A model generated the notes under the pieces. It had not been told where the DNA came from. It saw only the letters and a list, made by a program, of their open reading frames with translations, and made no database searches. Shown here piece by piece: positions 26,571-35,187 of a stretch of DNA of 64,000 nt. The DNA lies in NCBI GenBank assembly GCA_040394635.1, contig JBEBRW010000008.1:1-64000 (forward strand), read 5' to 3'. Numbering within the stretch: position 1 is the stretch's first letter; each line of letters opens with the position of its first letter. Origin of the DNA: UBA5239 sp040394635 (GTDB lineage: Bacteria > Verrucomicrobiota > Lentisphaeria > Victivallales > Victivallaceae). A program made the translations under genes and the position numbers.

Positions 26571-28997
26571 TTAGCGGTTGTAAAGAATCCGGAAATTACG
26601 GAGATAGTAAACAAAATGATCTTCTTTGAGGTTGAAACCGATCCGGAGCATTTTGATCGTACCGGGGTCCGGAATTTCGGGATGGAAAGCGATTACCCGT
26701 TCCTGCCATTCCGCGCCCGGAGGATTGATCTGGAGCCAGACGGCTTTGCCGCGCTCGTTGCTCAGCTCATTCACAAACATGCCGAGCATCTGCTTGATCG
26801 CGTCGGCGGGTTCGACCTTGACTTCAAAGGCAATCCCGGCGGCGTCCTTCAGAGATTCCTGCGGCAGCTGCAGGATGTATTCCGGATAAATCCAACGGTC
26901 GGTCTGGGGACGGAACTGGCAGTCGAATTTGACGGCTTTTTCATTCGCATCCCAGCTGATTTTCAGGTTGCCCGATGATTTATTGCGCCAATTGGCCGGG
27001 TCCAGCAGACTGTTAAAAGGAACCGAAGTCATGCTGCTTGCCATCAAATGCCGGGCCAGGACCGGAATATGAAGGCGGCTGATCCGCTTGCCTCCGAACT
27101 CGCCGGTAAGCTCGAATTTGCCCGCAAAATTATCTTTGCCCACTTCCGGGCGGAAACGGAGCTTGAATTCGATTTTGCCGTTGGCCGGGATCGTAACTTC
27201 CGGAGGGAGCCCCTCGGTTTTGCCGCCGGAAACGCGGAGTTTGCCGCTTTTCTCCGAACCGGAGAAATTGTAGAGCTCGATCTGTATCTCACCGGATTCT
27301 CCTTCCCAGTCGATGCTGTCTTTGGTACGGGCGATGGTGAAGCCCTTAAGCATGGTCGCTTTGGCCACCACGGTGCGGTCCATACCGGAAACATCGGGGC
27401 GGACCGCTTTGCCCGCCGGGGCGGGCGCTTTCGCCCTCAGCCTGGAGAGCCCGGTCAGGTAGGCGGGAAAACGGGAGGCGGTCAGTTTGGCCCCGTGCTC
27501 CATGGGACGCTCCATGCCGGTCAGGTCGGACAACCGGGCACCCTGCGGAAGGGATTTCAGGGCAAAGGTGCGGCTGAAACGGTTCTCGGTGCTGCGGGCC
27601 GGGCCCTGAGTTTCGAACTCGGAGCGGCTCCAGAAAATCAGCGTCTGGGTGTCGTCCGGCAACCGGTAGAGATAAGCGGTAATCTCTTTGCTGCCGGTAT
27701 CGAATTCACCTTCGAACCGGGCGGCGCCGAGGCGATCGGTCAAATTGGCATAAGCGGCATAACCTGGCTTGACCGTATAATCGCGGCGCAGCAGCCCCCA
27801 ATCTTTGGCGCCGCCGATTTCATTGTAGGGGGCAAGCACGAAGAAAAAACTTTTTTCAACGCCGAGCGCCTGAAAGGTGACCAGGCTCTTGACCAGATAT
27901 TCCGCCACCAGCAGTTCCTGGTCCGGGGTATGAGCCTTGATGCCCGGCACACCGCTCTGAGCACCGCCCGAACCTTCGGAGAGACACCCCAGCTCGGTAA
28001 TCCAAAGCGGCATATCGGCAATTCCCGCGCGTTTCATCAACGCCCGGACATTGGCGACGACGTCGGCGAAATCCGTCAGCGGCCGGTAGCAGTGAACATT
28101 GAAAATGTCGATATAGGCCGCCGCATCGTTGAGCATCACCACTTCGTTGCAGTTGGCCAGCGGAGTAAACGCAATTCCGCCCAGCAATACCGGCGTTTCC
28201 GGGTCGCCCGCCTTGTAACCGAGGCTGGCCGCTTTGAGCGCGGCGGCATAATCCCAGGCGGGTTCCGGGGCAAAACCGATATCCTGTTCATTCCAGAATT
28301 CCCAGTCGGTGACCTGTCCCTTGAAGGTGGATGTAAGCGTACGGGCGAATTCATGAAGCGCCGCGAGGTTGTCCGGTAATTTTTGGGAATGTGTCCGCGT
28401 CCATTTCGGCGAATCGTGGAACATGCCGGAGATGCCGACGCCTTTTTCCGCCAGTTTTTTCGCGTTGTCGCCATACTGTTTCCAGTGGTAGACGCCGGGT
28501 TCCGGGTTGACTTCTCCCCAACTGAGGCGCTCACGCACGACCGGGCAGCCGGCGCGGCGCGCAAGTTCGTTGATTGCGTCGAAACCTTCTCCTTTGAAGT
28601 AAGGATTTTTCGAGTCGGCCCGGCCAAGCCAGCTCACTGCGGCATCAAGTGCAAACGGCTGCGGCCCCTCCAGGTTCCGGTCGGCCGGATCGCGGACCAC
28701 GGCGAAGTCGCGTTCGCTTTTCTGGCCGTCTTTGCCGGTCACGGCAATCTTATAATAGCCGCATTCAAGCGGTGAAAGCTCCAGTTTCGGGCCGCTCACG
28801 GCTCCGTTCTTCAGCGGCATGCCGTCCCAACTGCTCAACTGATACTCTCCGGCGAAATCTTCGCCGCCAACGAACCGGAATTCCAACTTTTCGCGCGAGG
28901 TAAACGCCGCCCCGGGCGCCACGGCCTCGATCTTTACCGCCGCATGCGCGGTCAATTGCCAAAGGAGCAATATGGAAAATATGAAACACTTGTGCAT
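26571..28997 (-). CDS. Secreted clan GH-A-like glycoside hydrolase
   Basis: This 808-residue protein has a signal peptide (residues 1-19, ending TAHAA). Residues 20-110 look like an immunoglobulin-like beta domain. The next 330 residues form a TIM barrel of clan GH-A: VRERLSWGEVNPEPG, the acid/base candidate Glu237 in EFWNEQD, HCYRPL, and the nucleophile candidate Glu335 in LWITELG. The spacing resembles GH39 or related families, but I cannot fix the family. The remaining 350 residues look like beta-sandwich domains that may bind carbohydrate. The start follows GGAGAT. It lies between a GntR-type regulator and a pseudopilin gene in the same direction. Confidence 0.75.
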   Translation of the reverse strand: MHKCFIFSILLLWQLTAHAAVKIEAVAPGAAFTSREKLEFRFVGGEDFAGEYQLSSWDGMPLKNGAVSGPKLELSPLECGYYKIAVTGKDGQKSERDFAVVRDPADRNLEGPQPFALDAAVSWLGRADSKNPYFKGEGFDAINELARRAGCPVVRERLSWGEVNPEPGVYHWKQYGDNAKKLAEKGVGISGMFHDSPKWTRTHSQKLPDNLAALHEFARTLTSTFKGQVTDWEFWNEQDIGFAPEPAWDYAAALKAASLGYKAGDPETPVLLGGIAFTPLANCNEVVMLNDAAAYIDIFNVHCYRPLTDFADVVANVRALMKRAGIADMPLWITELGCLSEGSGGAQSGVPGIKAHTPDQELLVAEYLVKSLVTFQALGVEKSFFFVLAPYNEIGGAKDWGLLRRDYTVKPGYAAYANLTDRLGAARFEGEFDTGSKEITAYLYRLPDDTQTLIFWSRSEFETQGPARSTENRFSRTFALKSLPQGARLSDLTGMERPMEHGAKLTASRFPAYLTGLSRLRAKAPAPAGKAVRPDVSGMDRTVVAKATMLKGFTIARTKDSIDWEGESGEIQIELYNFSGSEKSGKLRVSGGKTEGLPPEVTIPANGKIEFKLRFRPEVGKDNFAGKFELTGEFGGKRISRLHIPVLARHLMASSMTSVPFNSLLDPANWRNKSSGNLKISWDANEKAVKFDCQFRPQTDRWIYPEYILQLPQESLKDAAGIAFEVKVEPADAIKQMLGMFVNELSNERGKAVWLQINPPGAEWQERVIAFHPEIPDPGTIKMLRIGFNLKEDHFVYYLRNFRILYNR

Positions 28998-29021
28998 AAG
29001 AACATCTCCGTAAAAAATTGG

Positions 29022-30104
29022 TTAACGAATGTTTTTCAGGGTTTTGCCTTCGATGAATTGCGGGGATACCATGGCGTATTGGACCGGCAGTTTCGGGTTC
29101 TGCTGCCGAAGCTTCACCAGTTCCATGGCTTTGATCGCGTGGTCGTGCAACGGCACATTCAGATAGGTGAGCTTGGGACGGTAAAACGGCATTTCCTGGC
29201 GGTCGCCGTTGCAGACGACCGACACATCGCCCGGAATGTCGAGCTTCAGGTCCGTCAGCGCCGACACCACGCCCCAGAGAAACGACGCACGCACGATGAC
29301 CGCCGTAAACGGTACCTGACGCTTGATCGACATCAGCCGGTTGTAAATCGCCCGGTGCGGCAGCTCGAAGCGCGGCGTTTCCACCAATATGCTCAGCTCG
29401 GCCACGGCCTTTTCGCCCAGCGTGTCGGCGATCCGCTGCCGCCAGACCGAGTAATACGACGGATTTTCGCTCATCAGCGAATGCTGGTCCACCAATGCGA
29501 TGCGCTCATGCCCCGCCTGCGACAACCGGTCGAGAATCACCCCCAGCTCCATTTCCATGGACCCCGCCACGGTGTCGATGCCGAAGTGATGCGCCGGGAT
29601 GCCGATGAAAACCACCGGTTTCTCGTGGCTCTTGAACCGCTCCATCAGCGCTTCGGGCATTTTGTTGAGCGGCTGCGGCGCCATGCAGATCAGCGCGTCG
29701 CAATTCTGCCAGGCGTCCATGATCGTGCGGTCCTCCCAGCTGCGGGCAAAGAAAAATTTCGGCAGCCATTCATTTTGCTCCGCTTCTTCGCTCAGATACA
29801 TCAGCAGATCCGAATTTTCCGGCGACGACCACGCGGGAACGATGATCCCCAGCTGGTGCTGCACCTTGTCCGTCCGGATCTCGGAGCAGACAAACGTACC
29901 GACCCGCGGCACACGCTCCAGATACCGCTCGTCGACCAGTTGCCCGATCGCCTTGCGAATGGTCATATAGCTGGCGCCGAGCTGCTCCGCCAGTTCCCTT
30001 TCGGAGGGAAGCAGCGCGCCGCGCGAAAAATTGCCGATCTCGATCTGACGGCGGATATGTTCGCGTATGCCCGCGCTTTTTTTGCTTTCCGCTTTCACAG
30101 ACAT
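29022..30104 (-). CDS. GntR-type regulator with LacI-like ligand domain (AraR-like)
   Basis: This 360-residue transcription factor has a GntR winged helix at residues 10-75 (IGNFSRGALLPSERELAEQLGASYMTIRK, split here as two motifs: LLPSERELAEQLG and YMTIRKAIGQLV) and a periplasmic-binding-protein-like ligand domain from about residue 85 (LGIIVPAWSS). This architecture is that of AraR-like regulators of sugar use. It leads the operon with the GH-A-like hydrolase and pseudopilin, which it probably controls. The operator candidate is the palindrome over its own -10 at 30134-30148, so autoregulation is likely. AGGAG precedes the start. Confidence 0.85.
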   Translation of the reverse strand: MSVKAESKKSAGIREHIRRQIEIGNFSRGALLPSERELAEQLGASYMTIRKAIGQLVDERYLERVPRVGTFVCSEIRTDKVQHQLGIIVPAWSSPENSDLLMYLSEEAEQNEWLPKFFFARSWEDRTIMDAWQNCDALICMAPQPLNKMPEALMERFKSHEKPVVFIGIPAHHFGIDTVAGSMEMELGVILDRLSQAGHERIALVDQHSLMSENPSYYSVWRQRIADTLGEKAVAELSILVETPRFELPHRAIYNRLMSIKRQVPFTAVIVRASFLWGVVSALTDLKLDIPGDVSVVCNGDRQEMPFYRPKLTYLNVPLHDHAIKAMELVKLRQQNPKLPVQYAMVSPQFIEGKTLKNIR

Positions 30105-30133
30105 ATAGCATAGTCTCCTGATTTAATGTCTTT

Positions 30134-30169
30134 GCTATATATTATAGCTATCTGCTATGTTTTTATCAA
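30134..30169 (-). promoter_or_regulatory. GntR operon promoter with overlapping palindromic operator
   Basis: On the minus strand TTGATA (30164-30169) and TATAAT (30141-30146) are 17 nt apart. The -10 lies inside the palindrome GCTATATATTATAGC (30134-30148), with extra GCTAT half-sites on both sides. This fits binding by the adjacent GntR-type repressor. Confidence 0.65.
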
Positions 30170-30259
30170 TACCCCCATTTCAAGATTTCCCGAAAATATT
30201 TTATTATCATAATTTATAAGAAATCACTTAAAAAATTAAGTATATTGTTAATTATTTGT

Positions 30260-30287
30260 TTGATATATCCTTAAACCATGCTATTAT
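30260..30287 (+). promoter_or_regulatory. Candidate promoter of the double-HTH regulator
   Basis: TTGATA (30260-30265) and TATTAT (30282-30287) are 16 nt apart, 40 nt before the start codon. Confidence 0.5.
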
Positions 30288-30326
30288 ATGTTTGAGGGGC
30301 ATGCGAAATCTTAAGGAGGGTATATT

Positions 30327-31262
30327 ATGGAAGATTACATGGAAAATCTGCGGAAAGAACTAGGAAACCTGATTCGGAAAAAGATCGCATCCAGTGAGTT
30401 ACGTCAAATAGACCTCGCCCGCGAACTCGGCATCACGCCCGCCGCCGTGTCGCAAATGCTCAGCGGCAAAATCACCCCGAATATCATTCAACTGCAGAAG
30501 TTAAGCGATAAGTTAAATTGTACCCGCAGCGAATACTCCCGCATGCAGGAGATGCTGGCGAACATCAAGTCGCGCGGCCGCCTCGGGCTGTCTTATCTGA
30601 ATTATGAGCTGCGCCGCGCCAGAACCGAGAAGAACTGGAGCATTGCCGAGCTCTCGCGCCAGACCGGGATCACCCCAAACGATATCAAACTTTTTGAGAA
30701 CAACCCCTGCCTCAATCCGGACCGCGGCGAGCTGAGCGCTCTCTGTTCCGCGCTCGGGCTCGACGTCAACAGCTTCGTCCCCCCGGTCGAATACCCGGAT
30801 AACACCCCCGCCGCGGTTCCCCCGGTACGCGAGGAACCCACTCCTTACGGCACCAGGACCCGGATTCCGCACCTGGAATTGAAGCTGCTGAAGAGCTTTC
30901 ACCCCACGTTGTCATCCATCGATTCATTTGTCGGGGAGTATTCGCGCCAGCCGTTTTCCTGCTCCGGCAAGTATTTCAACGATAAGATGTTTGCGATTTC
31001 CGCCTCCTGCACGGAGCTGCCTCTGCTGAAGGGGCTGGACGTGGTGCTGATCGCAGTCATGGACTACGCCAAAGCGGGCGATATCGTGCTGGTTTACCGT
31101 GCCGCCGGTGGTTTTTCGCTCCGGCGCTACGACATCCGCAATTCGCAGATCACCCTCGACCCCCTGACCGGAGAGACCCCGCCCCCCGAGGACGCGCACA
31201 CCGCGGATTTCATCCTCCCGGTCGCCGAAATCTCCTTCCGAACTGACAGAATGGAAAATTGA
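30327..31262 (+). CDS. XRE-type regulator with degenerate S24-like C-terminus
   Basis: This 311-residue protein has a Cro/cI-type helix-turn-helix at residues 20-75 (LRQIDLARELGITPAAVSQMLSG, seen as RQIDLAREL and ITPAAVSQML) and a second one at about 90-145 (WSIAELSRQTGITPNDIKLFE). After a proline-rich linker, residues 190-300 resemble the LexA/S24 fold (GDIVLVYRAAGGFSLRRYD). Where S24 peptidases have Ser-Met-Glu-Pro this protein reads SCTELPL, and the catalytic Lys position appears to be Arg. Self-cleavage is therefore doubtful. A GGAGGG site precedes the ATG. The stop TGA sits inside an AATTGAG heptamer array. Its targets are unknown. Confidence 0.7.
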   Translation: MEDYMENLRKELGNLIRKKIASSELRQIDLARELGITPAAVSQMLSGKITPNIIQLQKLSDKLNCTRSEYSRMQEMLANIKSRGRLGLSYLNYELRRARTEKNWSIAELSRQTGITPNDIKLFENNPCLNPDRGELSALCSALGLDVNSFVPPVEYPDNTPAAVPPVREEPTPYGTRTRIPHLELKLLKSFHPTLSSIDSFVGEYSRQPFSCSGKYFNDKMFAISASCTELPLLKGLDVVLIAVMDYAKAGDIVLVYRAAGGFSLRRYDIRNSQITLDPLTGETPPPEDAHTADFILPVAEISFRTDRMEN

Positions 31263-31358
31263 GAATTGAGAATTGAGAATTACAGGAATCGAACTCCTAT
31301 GCGTCCTATATGTCCTATTCGTCCTATAAAAAAAATTTAAATAGAGGTCTTATGAATT
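31255..31358. repeat. AATTGAG heptamers and TCCTAT words after regulator gene
   Basis: Three to four copies of GAGAATT (31255-31282) begin inside the stop codon of the preceding regulator. They are followed by about four TCCTATNNG words (31296-31326) like those in the composite element at 25537-25845, and then by an A-run. Confidence 0.75.
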
Positions 31359-31712
31359 ATGAGTGCAAATGAAGCAGGCGGTTCTTCCTTCGGCAAAGTG
31401 ATTGGTTACCTGATCCTGGCGGCGGCGGTGATCGGGGTCGTCGTATGGTTTATCATCCGCCCGGCCCTCGAGGAGCGCGGCTACACCCGCGACGGTCTCG
31501 AACAGAAAGCCGAAGACATCAAGGAAAAAGTCAGCGACACCGCCGACGCCGCCGGAGACAAAATCAGGCAAATCACCTCCAAGGGCGCCGACGCAGCCGA
31601 AGAAACCGGCGAGAAAGTCGAAGATGCCGCCGAAAACGTCAAGCAAACCGGCGAAAAAGCCGCCAGGAAAATCGAAAAATCCACCGAAAACCTCGAAATC
31701 ATCGACTTGTGA
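31359..31712 (+). CDS. Small single-pass membrane protein with long coiled tail
   Basis: This 117-residue protein is not assigned to a known function. Residues 12-35 form one membrane segment (VIGYLILAAAVIGVVVWFII). The rest is a highly charged, alanine-rich amphipathic region with repeated patterns (DTADAAGDKI, GADAAEETGEKV, EDAAENVKQTGEKA), likely a long helix like those of YtxH or apolipoprotein-like proteins. It lies 6 nt before rsmI on the same strand, so the two are co-transcribed, though a functional link is not evident. The ATG at 31359 follows GAGG at moderate spacing. Confidence 0.7.
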   Translation: MSANEAGGSSFGKVIGYLILAAAVIGVVVWFIIRPALEERGYTRDGLEQKAEDIKEKVSDTADAAGDKIRQITSKGADAAEETGEKVEDAAENVKQTGEKAARKIEKSTENLEIIDL

Positions 31713-31717
31713 GCATT

Positions 31718-32446
31718 ATGGAAAATCAAACCACCGGCAAACTCTATATCGTCTCCACCCCGATCGGCAACCTCGAAGACATCACGCTGCGCGCCCTGCG
31801 CATCCTGAAAGAAGCCGACCTGATCGCGGCGGAGGACACCCGCCACAGCCGCACGCTGCTGGCCCATTACGAAATCACCACTAAACTGGTCAGTTACCAC
31901 TCGTTCAACGAGCACCAGCGCACCGCCGAACTGATCGGCCAGATCATGAACGGCGCCAAAATCGCCGTCATTTCCGACGCCGGCACCCCCGGCATCGCCG
32001 ATCCGGGTTTCCTGCTGGTCCGCGAAGGGTGGAAAAACGGCATCGTCCCGGAAATCATCCCTGGCGTGTCGGCCCTGACCTTCGCGGCGGTGGCCTCCGG
32101 GCTGCCGATCGACCGCTTCGCCTTCTACGGTTTCCTGCCGGTGAAGTCCGGCCGACGCGGCACCGCGCTGGCCCGGATTGCCCGCGAGGACAAGTCCGTG
32201 GTCATCTACGAGTCACCCCACCGGCTCGGCAAACTGATCAACGAACTGGCCGAAGGCTTCCATCCGGAAACGCCGGTAGCGATCATCCGCGAGGCCACCA
32301 AACTTCACGAAGAGATCATCCGCGGCACCGTTACCGAAGTGGCCGCCGCCACCGCCAACCGCAACTGGAAGGGCGAATGCGTCGTCATGGTTTCCCCTCA
32401 TGAACAGCCTCAGAAAGCAAATGACGACGAAATGACGGACGATTGA
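31718..32446 (+). CDS. rsmI: 16S rRNA (cytidine1402-2'-O)-methyltransferase RsmI
   Basis: RsmI methylates the ribose of C1402 in 16S rRNA using SAM. The 242-residue protein has the tetrapyrrole-methylase-type motifs YIVSTPIGNLEDITLRAL, AEDTRHS, SDAGTPGIADPG and EIIPGVSALTFAAVASGLP. I used the ATG at 31718 (MENQTTGKLY), which gives the usual length; longer readings overlap the preceding gene. The last nine codons (ANDDEMTDD) and stop coincide with AATGACG/GACGAAATG words, so the acidic C-terminal tail appears to be derived from repeat-like DNA. It converges with a CE12-like esterase gene, 9 nt away. Confidence 0.95.
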   Translation: MENQTTGKLYIVSTPIGNLEDITLRALRILKEADLIAAEDTRHSRTLLAHYEITTKLVSYHSFNEHQRTAELIGQIMNGAKIAVISDAGTPGIADPGFLLVREGWKNGIVPEIIPGVSALTFAAVASGLPIDRFAFYGFLPVKSGRRGTALARIAREDKSVVIYESPHRLGKLINELAEGFHPETPVAIIREATKLHEEIIRGTVTEVAAATANRNWKGECVVMVSPHEQPQKANDDEMTDD

Positions 32447-32455
32447 CGAAATACG

Positions 32456-33199
32456 TCAAAGCTTGCTGGTATCCACATAAGCGGCCAGAGGAGAAGAGCT
32501 TTCGCTCAACTCTTTTGCGATGATTCCGGCGATCAATTCAGCTCCCGCTTTGTTGGTATGGCTTGGGTCGATCTTCCCCTGTGGCGTAATGCGATATAGT
32601 GTTGCGGCTTTCTCTTCCCCCATTTTCTCCCACAATAAGACTTGATTATTGAATAATTCCAGACAAGGCTTATTCAATTCCGCCGCGACTTCTCTTATTG
32701 CCTGGCAATGCTTCAGACGGTCGGAGCGAACGGCTTTCCCGCTTTTGCTGAAAACTGCACGAGTTTTGTCCTGGCTAAAGTGCATGGAAGTATTTAAGGT
32801 GACAAAAATGATCTGAATACCGGCCTTGTCTGCATCGCCGGCAAATTTTTTCAAGTTTCCGCGGAATTCCGTTTCCGGATCAGTCGCATGCGGTTTTCCT
32901 TTGGTGTCATTGGCGCCAAGCGTCATCAGGATGAAATCAGGTTTTTCGGCCAAAACTTTGTCCCAGCGCCCTTCGGCAATAAAACTTTTCGTGCTTCTCC
33001 CACCTTTGGCATGATTGGTAATATGGACTTCCGGCTTGAAATAATGACCGATAACACTTCCCCATCCCCAGATTTGGTCAGGATTTGTAATTCCATAGTC
33101 TTCACAGGCGGAACTTCCGACCAGAGCGACGGTAATCTTTTCGGCTGCGGCGAGCGGCAAAGAAATAATCAAGCAAAGAAGGATGACGATTTTCCACAT
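32456..33199 (-). CDS. Secreted CE12-like SGNH esterase (rhamnogalacturonan acetylesterase-type)
   Basis: This 247-residue protein has a signal peptide (residues 1-19, ending LAAAE) and the SGNH blocks of carbohydrate esterase family 12: VGSSACEDYG (nucleophile Ser about 30), NHAKGGRSTKSFI, LGANDTKG and DPSHTNKAGAELIA with the Asp and His of the triad. It should remove acetyl groups from pectic or other polysaccharides. Block I reads GSS instead of the usual GDS. It is the last gene of an operon with a pseudopilin and a beta-helix protein, with only 3 nt between the beta-helix stop and its start. Confidence 0.85.
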   Translation of the reverse strand: MWKIVILLCLIISLPLAAAEKITVALVGSSACEDYGITNPDQIWGWGSVIGHYFKPEVHITNHAKGGRSTKSFIAEGRWDKVLAEKPDFILMTLGANDTKGKPHATDPETEFRGNLKKFAGDADKAGIQIIFVTLNTSMHFSQDKTRAVFSKSGKAVRSDRLKHCQAIREVAAELNKPCLELFNNQVLLWEKMGEEKAATLYRITPQGKIDPSHTNKAGAELIAGIIAKELSESSSPLAAYVDTSKL

Positions 33200-33202
33200 A
33201 TT

Positions 33203-35161
33203 CTATTTCTCCCCCAGCAATGCCGCAGGGTTTGAAGAGACAAGAGGAAGCAAAGGTGCTCCAAGCCTGATCTTAAAATCCTCTTTGGCATAGGTAAAAT
33301 TAATTGCCCAGATTTCTAATTTATCCGCTTCGGCGCGTTCATGACGCAACTGCCGGGATCCCTGCAGTTTTTCAAAGGAATCAACAATTTTTCCCTGGGG
33401 GTCCAGAAGCCCGGCGCTTACCGGTTCATTCAAATCCGGGGTCACCTCCACTTTGATTTCCTTTATCCCCGGCGGTACGGCGAAATACAGTTTCTGGTTT
33501 TTCGCTTTAAACATGCCGGTACGGGTATCCACTTGAAACGCATTGCCGGGGTGAGCGGAATCGACCGTTACTGTATGAGTGCGCGTATTGATTTCAAAGA
33601 CAAATATATTGGGCCCAGTGGATTTCAAGTGATATATTTTTTCCGTTTCTGTAATCGTAAACCGATCAATATCCGTTCCACTGCCGTCTTTCACCAGGAC
33701 TTCAACCTGCAGGGGAAACCGGGTGACTGCCTGGCTCCGGAAGTGAACCGGAAATTCTCCGGCCCGGTCGACATATTGAATAAACTTCAATCTTCCGCGA
33801 AAGCGGATCGGGTTGGGTTGATTTTCCAACATTGTATCTGAGTACAGAGGATACAATTTTTTCAAATCGGGTGTTTTTACCGGAAAATTCCGTAATTCCG
33901 GCTGTGGTTGATTGGCGGCAATGAATTTTGCCAAATCATAAGCCGTTTTCTGGCCGTTATTTTTTTCGATGATCAATGAACCGCCGATTTCGCCGACACC
34001 ACCCCCGGTCATACCGTGAAAGGCAACTGGCGCAGCCGTCCCCGCAAACATGCGGACTTTTTCAAATGAAACCCCTTCCAGGTCTGCATTCGTTCCTGCG
34101 TTGCTGAAAAGAATTGCCGGTTGTTGTGATTTCCGGTTGTCAAGCACCGTGTTACGGAGTATGACTTTTAAATCATTGCTCTGTTTATTGCTCAGCACGA
34201 CCGCCCCTCCTTGATTATCCCCGATATTGCAGTCCTCGAAAATGATGGTACCGCCAACCTGGGTAGTTCGGCTGACCATGATGTTAATTCCATTGTTACT
34301 ATTGTCATAACTTCGACATTTTTTCATAATAACGGAAATCGGCCTGGAATCAACGGTAAGCGGTGAAAGATGAAACTTAATCCCCGATGCCGCATTGCCA
34401 TGGAATTCACAGTTTTCAAAGATATTGTTGACCAGCCATTCACTAGCACTGTTCGGTTCAAAATCGATGCCGCATTGAGGTGCCGCCCCGCTGGTATTGA
34501 TGAATTTTGAATTCTTGACCAGCAAATTCTCTGCGCTGATAACACTGATTCCCTGACGTAAATGATCATCGCAAACAACTTCATCGATCTCGACATTTCT
34601 GCAGCCGTTCAGCTTTTTTGAAATACTCACGTAAATACCATCACCACCGCTCGATTTCAAGGTCAGGTTTTGGATTTTGACGTCGACGGCTCCACGCAGG
34701 CTTAATAAATGACGCCATTCCGACCATTCATAGTTGCTGGTATCTTTATAGTCTTCCTTGTTCATGGTCAAGATGGCTTTACCTTCACCTCGGATAATAA
34801 GACCGGTTTGGTCGATTACAGAAAACAGGCAAGCATTTTTGCTTTTGAATTCACCGGGTTTGGCCCGGACTATAACCCCATCGGCAAAAACAATTTCCAG
34901 ACCGGACCGTAAAGAAATAGGACGGATAAGCCATTCCGCTCCTGTATTGTCAACGATCAGCTTTTTCACGCCTGAATCAATGGCTTTTTGCAGGCATTCA
35001 GTGGCATCGCCGGGCTCGAACCCCCACCAGGAAGCTTTTGCTTCAATAAGCGTTCCCGATTTTACCGCTGATATTTTCTCATGATCAACCACAAATTCCT
35101 TACTGTAGGTTCCTGCGATCAAACACAGAAACAGCATCGAAGTCCCCAATTTTTTCATCAT
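33203..35161 (-). CDS. Secreted right-handed beta-helix protein A (polysaccharide lyase-like)
   Basis: This protein of about 652 residues has a signal peptide (MKKLGTSMLFLCLIAGTYS) and then a right-handed parallel beta-helix, seen as repeated short strands with SSGGDGIYVS, RQGISVISAENLLVKNSKF, NNGINIMVSR and GGAVVLSNK. Such folds occur in pectate lyases and polygalacturonases, but no catalytic signature can be assigned. The last 200 residues form one or two beta domains ending near KIRLGAPLLPLVS. It is a paralogue of the protein at 56793-58712. I used the ATG at 35161, one of two adjacent ATGs. It lies between a pseudopilin and a CE12-like esterase gene. Confidence 0.75.
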   Translation of the reverse strand: MMKKLGTSMLFLCLIAGTYSKEFVVDHEKISAVKSGTLIEAKASWWGFEPGDATECLQKAIDSGVKKLIVDNTGAEWLIRPISLRSGLEIVFADGVIVRAKPGEFKSKNACLFSVIDQTGLIIRGEGKAILTMNKEDYKDTSNYEWSEWRHLLSLRGAVDVKIQNLTLKSSGGDGIYVSISKKLNGCRNVEIDEVVCDDHLRQGISVISAENLLVKNSKFINTSGAAPQCGIDFEPNSASEWLVNNIFENCEFHGNAASGIKFHLSPLTVDSRPISVIMKKCRSYDNSNNGINIMVSRTTQVGGTIIFEDCNIGDNQGGAVVLSNKQSNDLKVILRNTVLDNRKSQQPAILFSNAGTNADLEGVSFEKVRMFAGTAAPVAFHGMTGGGVGEIGGSLIIEKNNGQKTAYDLAKFIAANQPQPELRNFPVKTPDLKKLYPLYSDTMLENQPNPIRFRGRLKFIQYVDRAGEFPVHFRSQAVTRFPLQVEVLVKDGSGTDIDRFTITETEKIYHLKSTGPNIFVFEINTRTHTVTVDSAHPGNAFQVDTRTGMFKAKNQKLYFAVPPGIKEIKVEVTPDLNEPVSAGLLDPQGKIVDSFEKLQGSRQLRHERAEADKLEIWAINFTYAKEDFKIRLGAPLLPLVSSNPAALLGEK

Positions 35162-35187
35162 TTCCCGAAATCCTATTGTACGTATCA

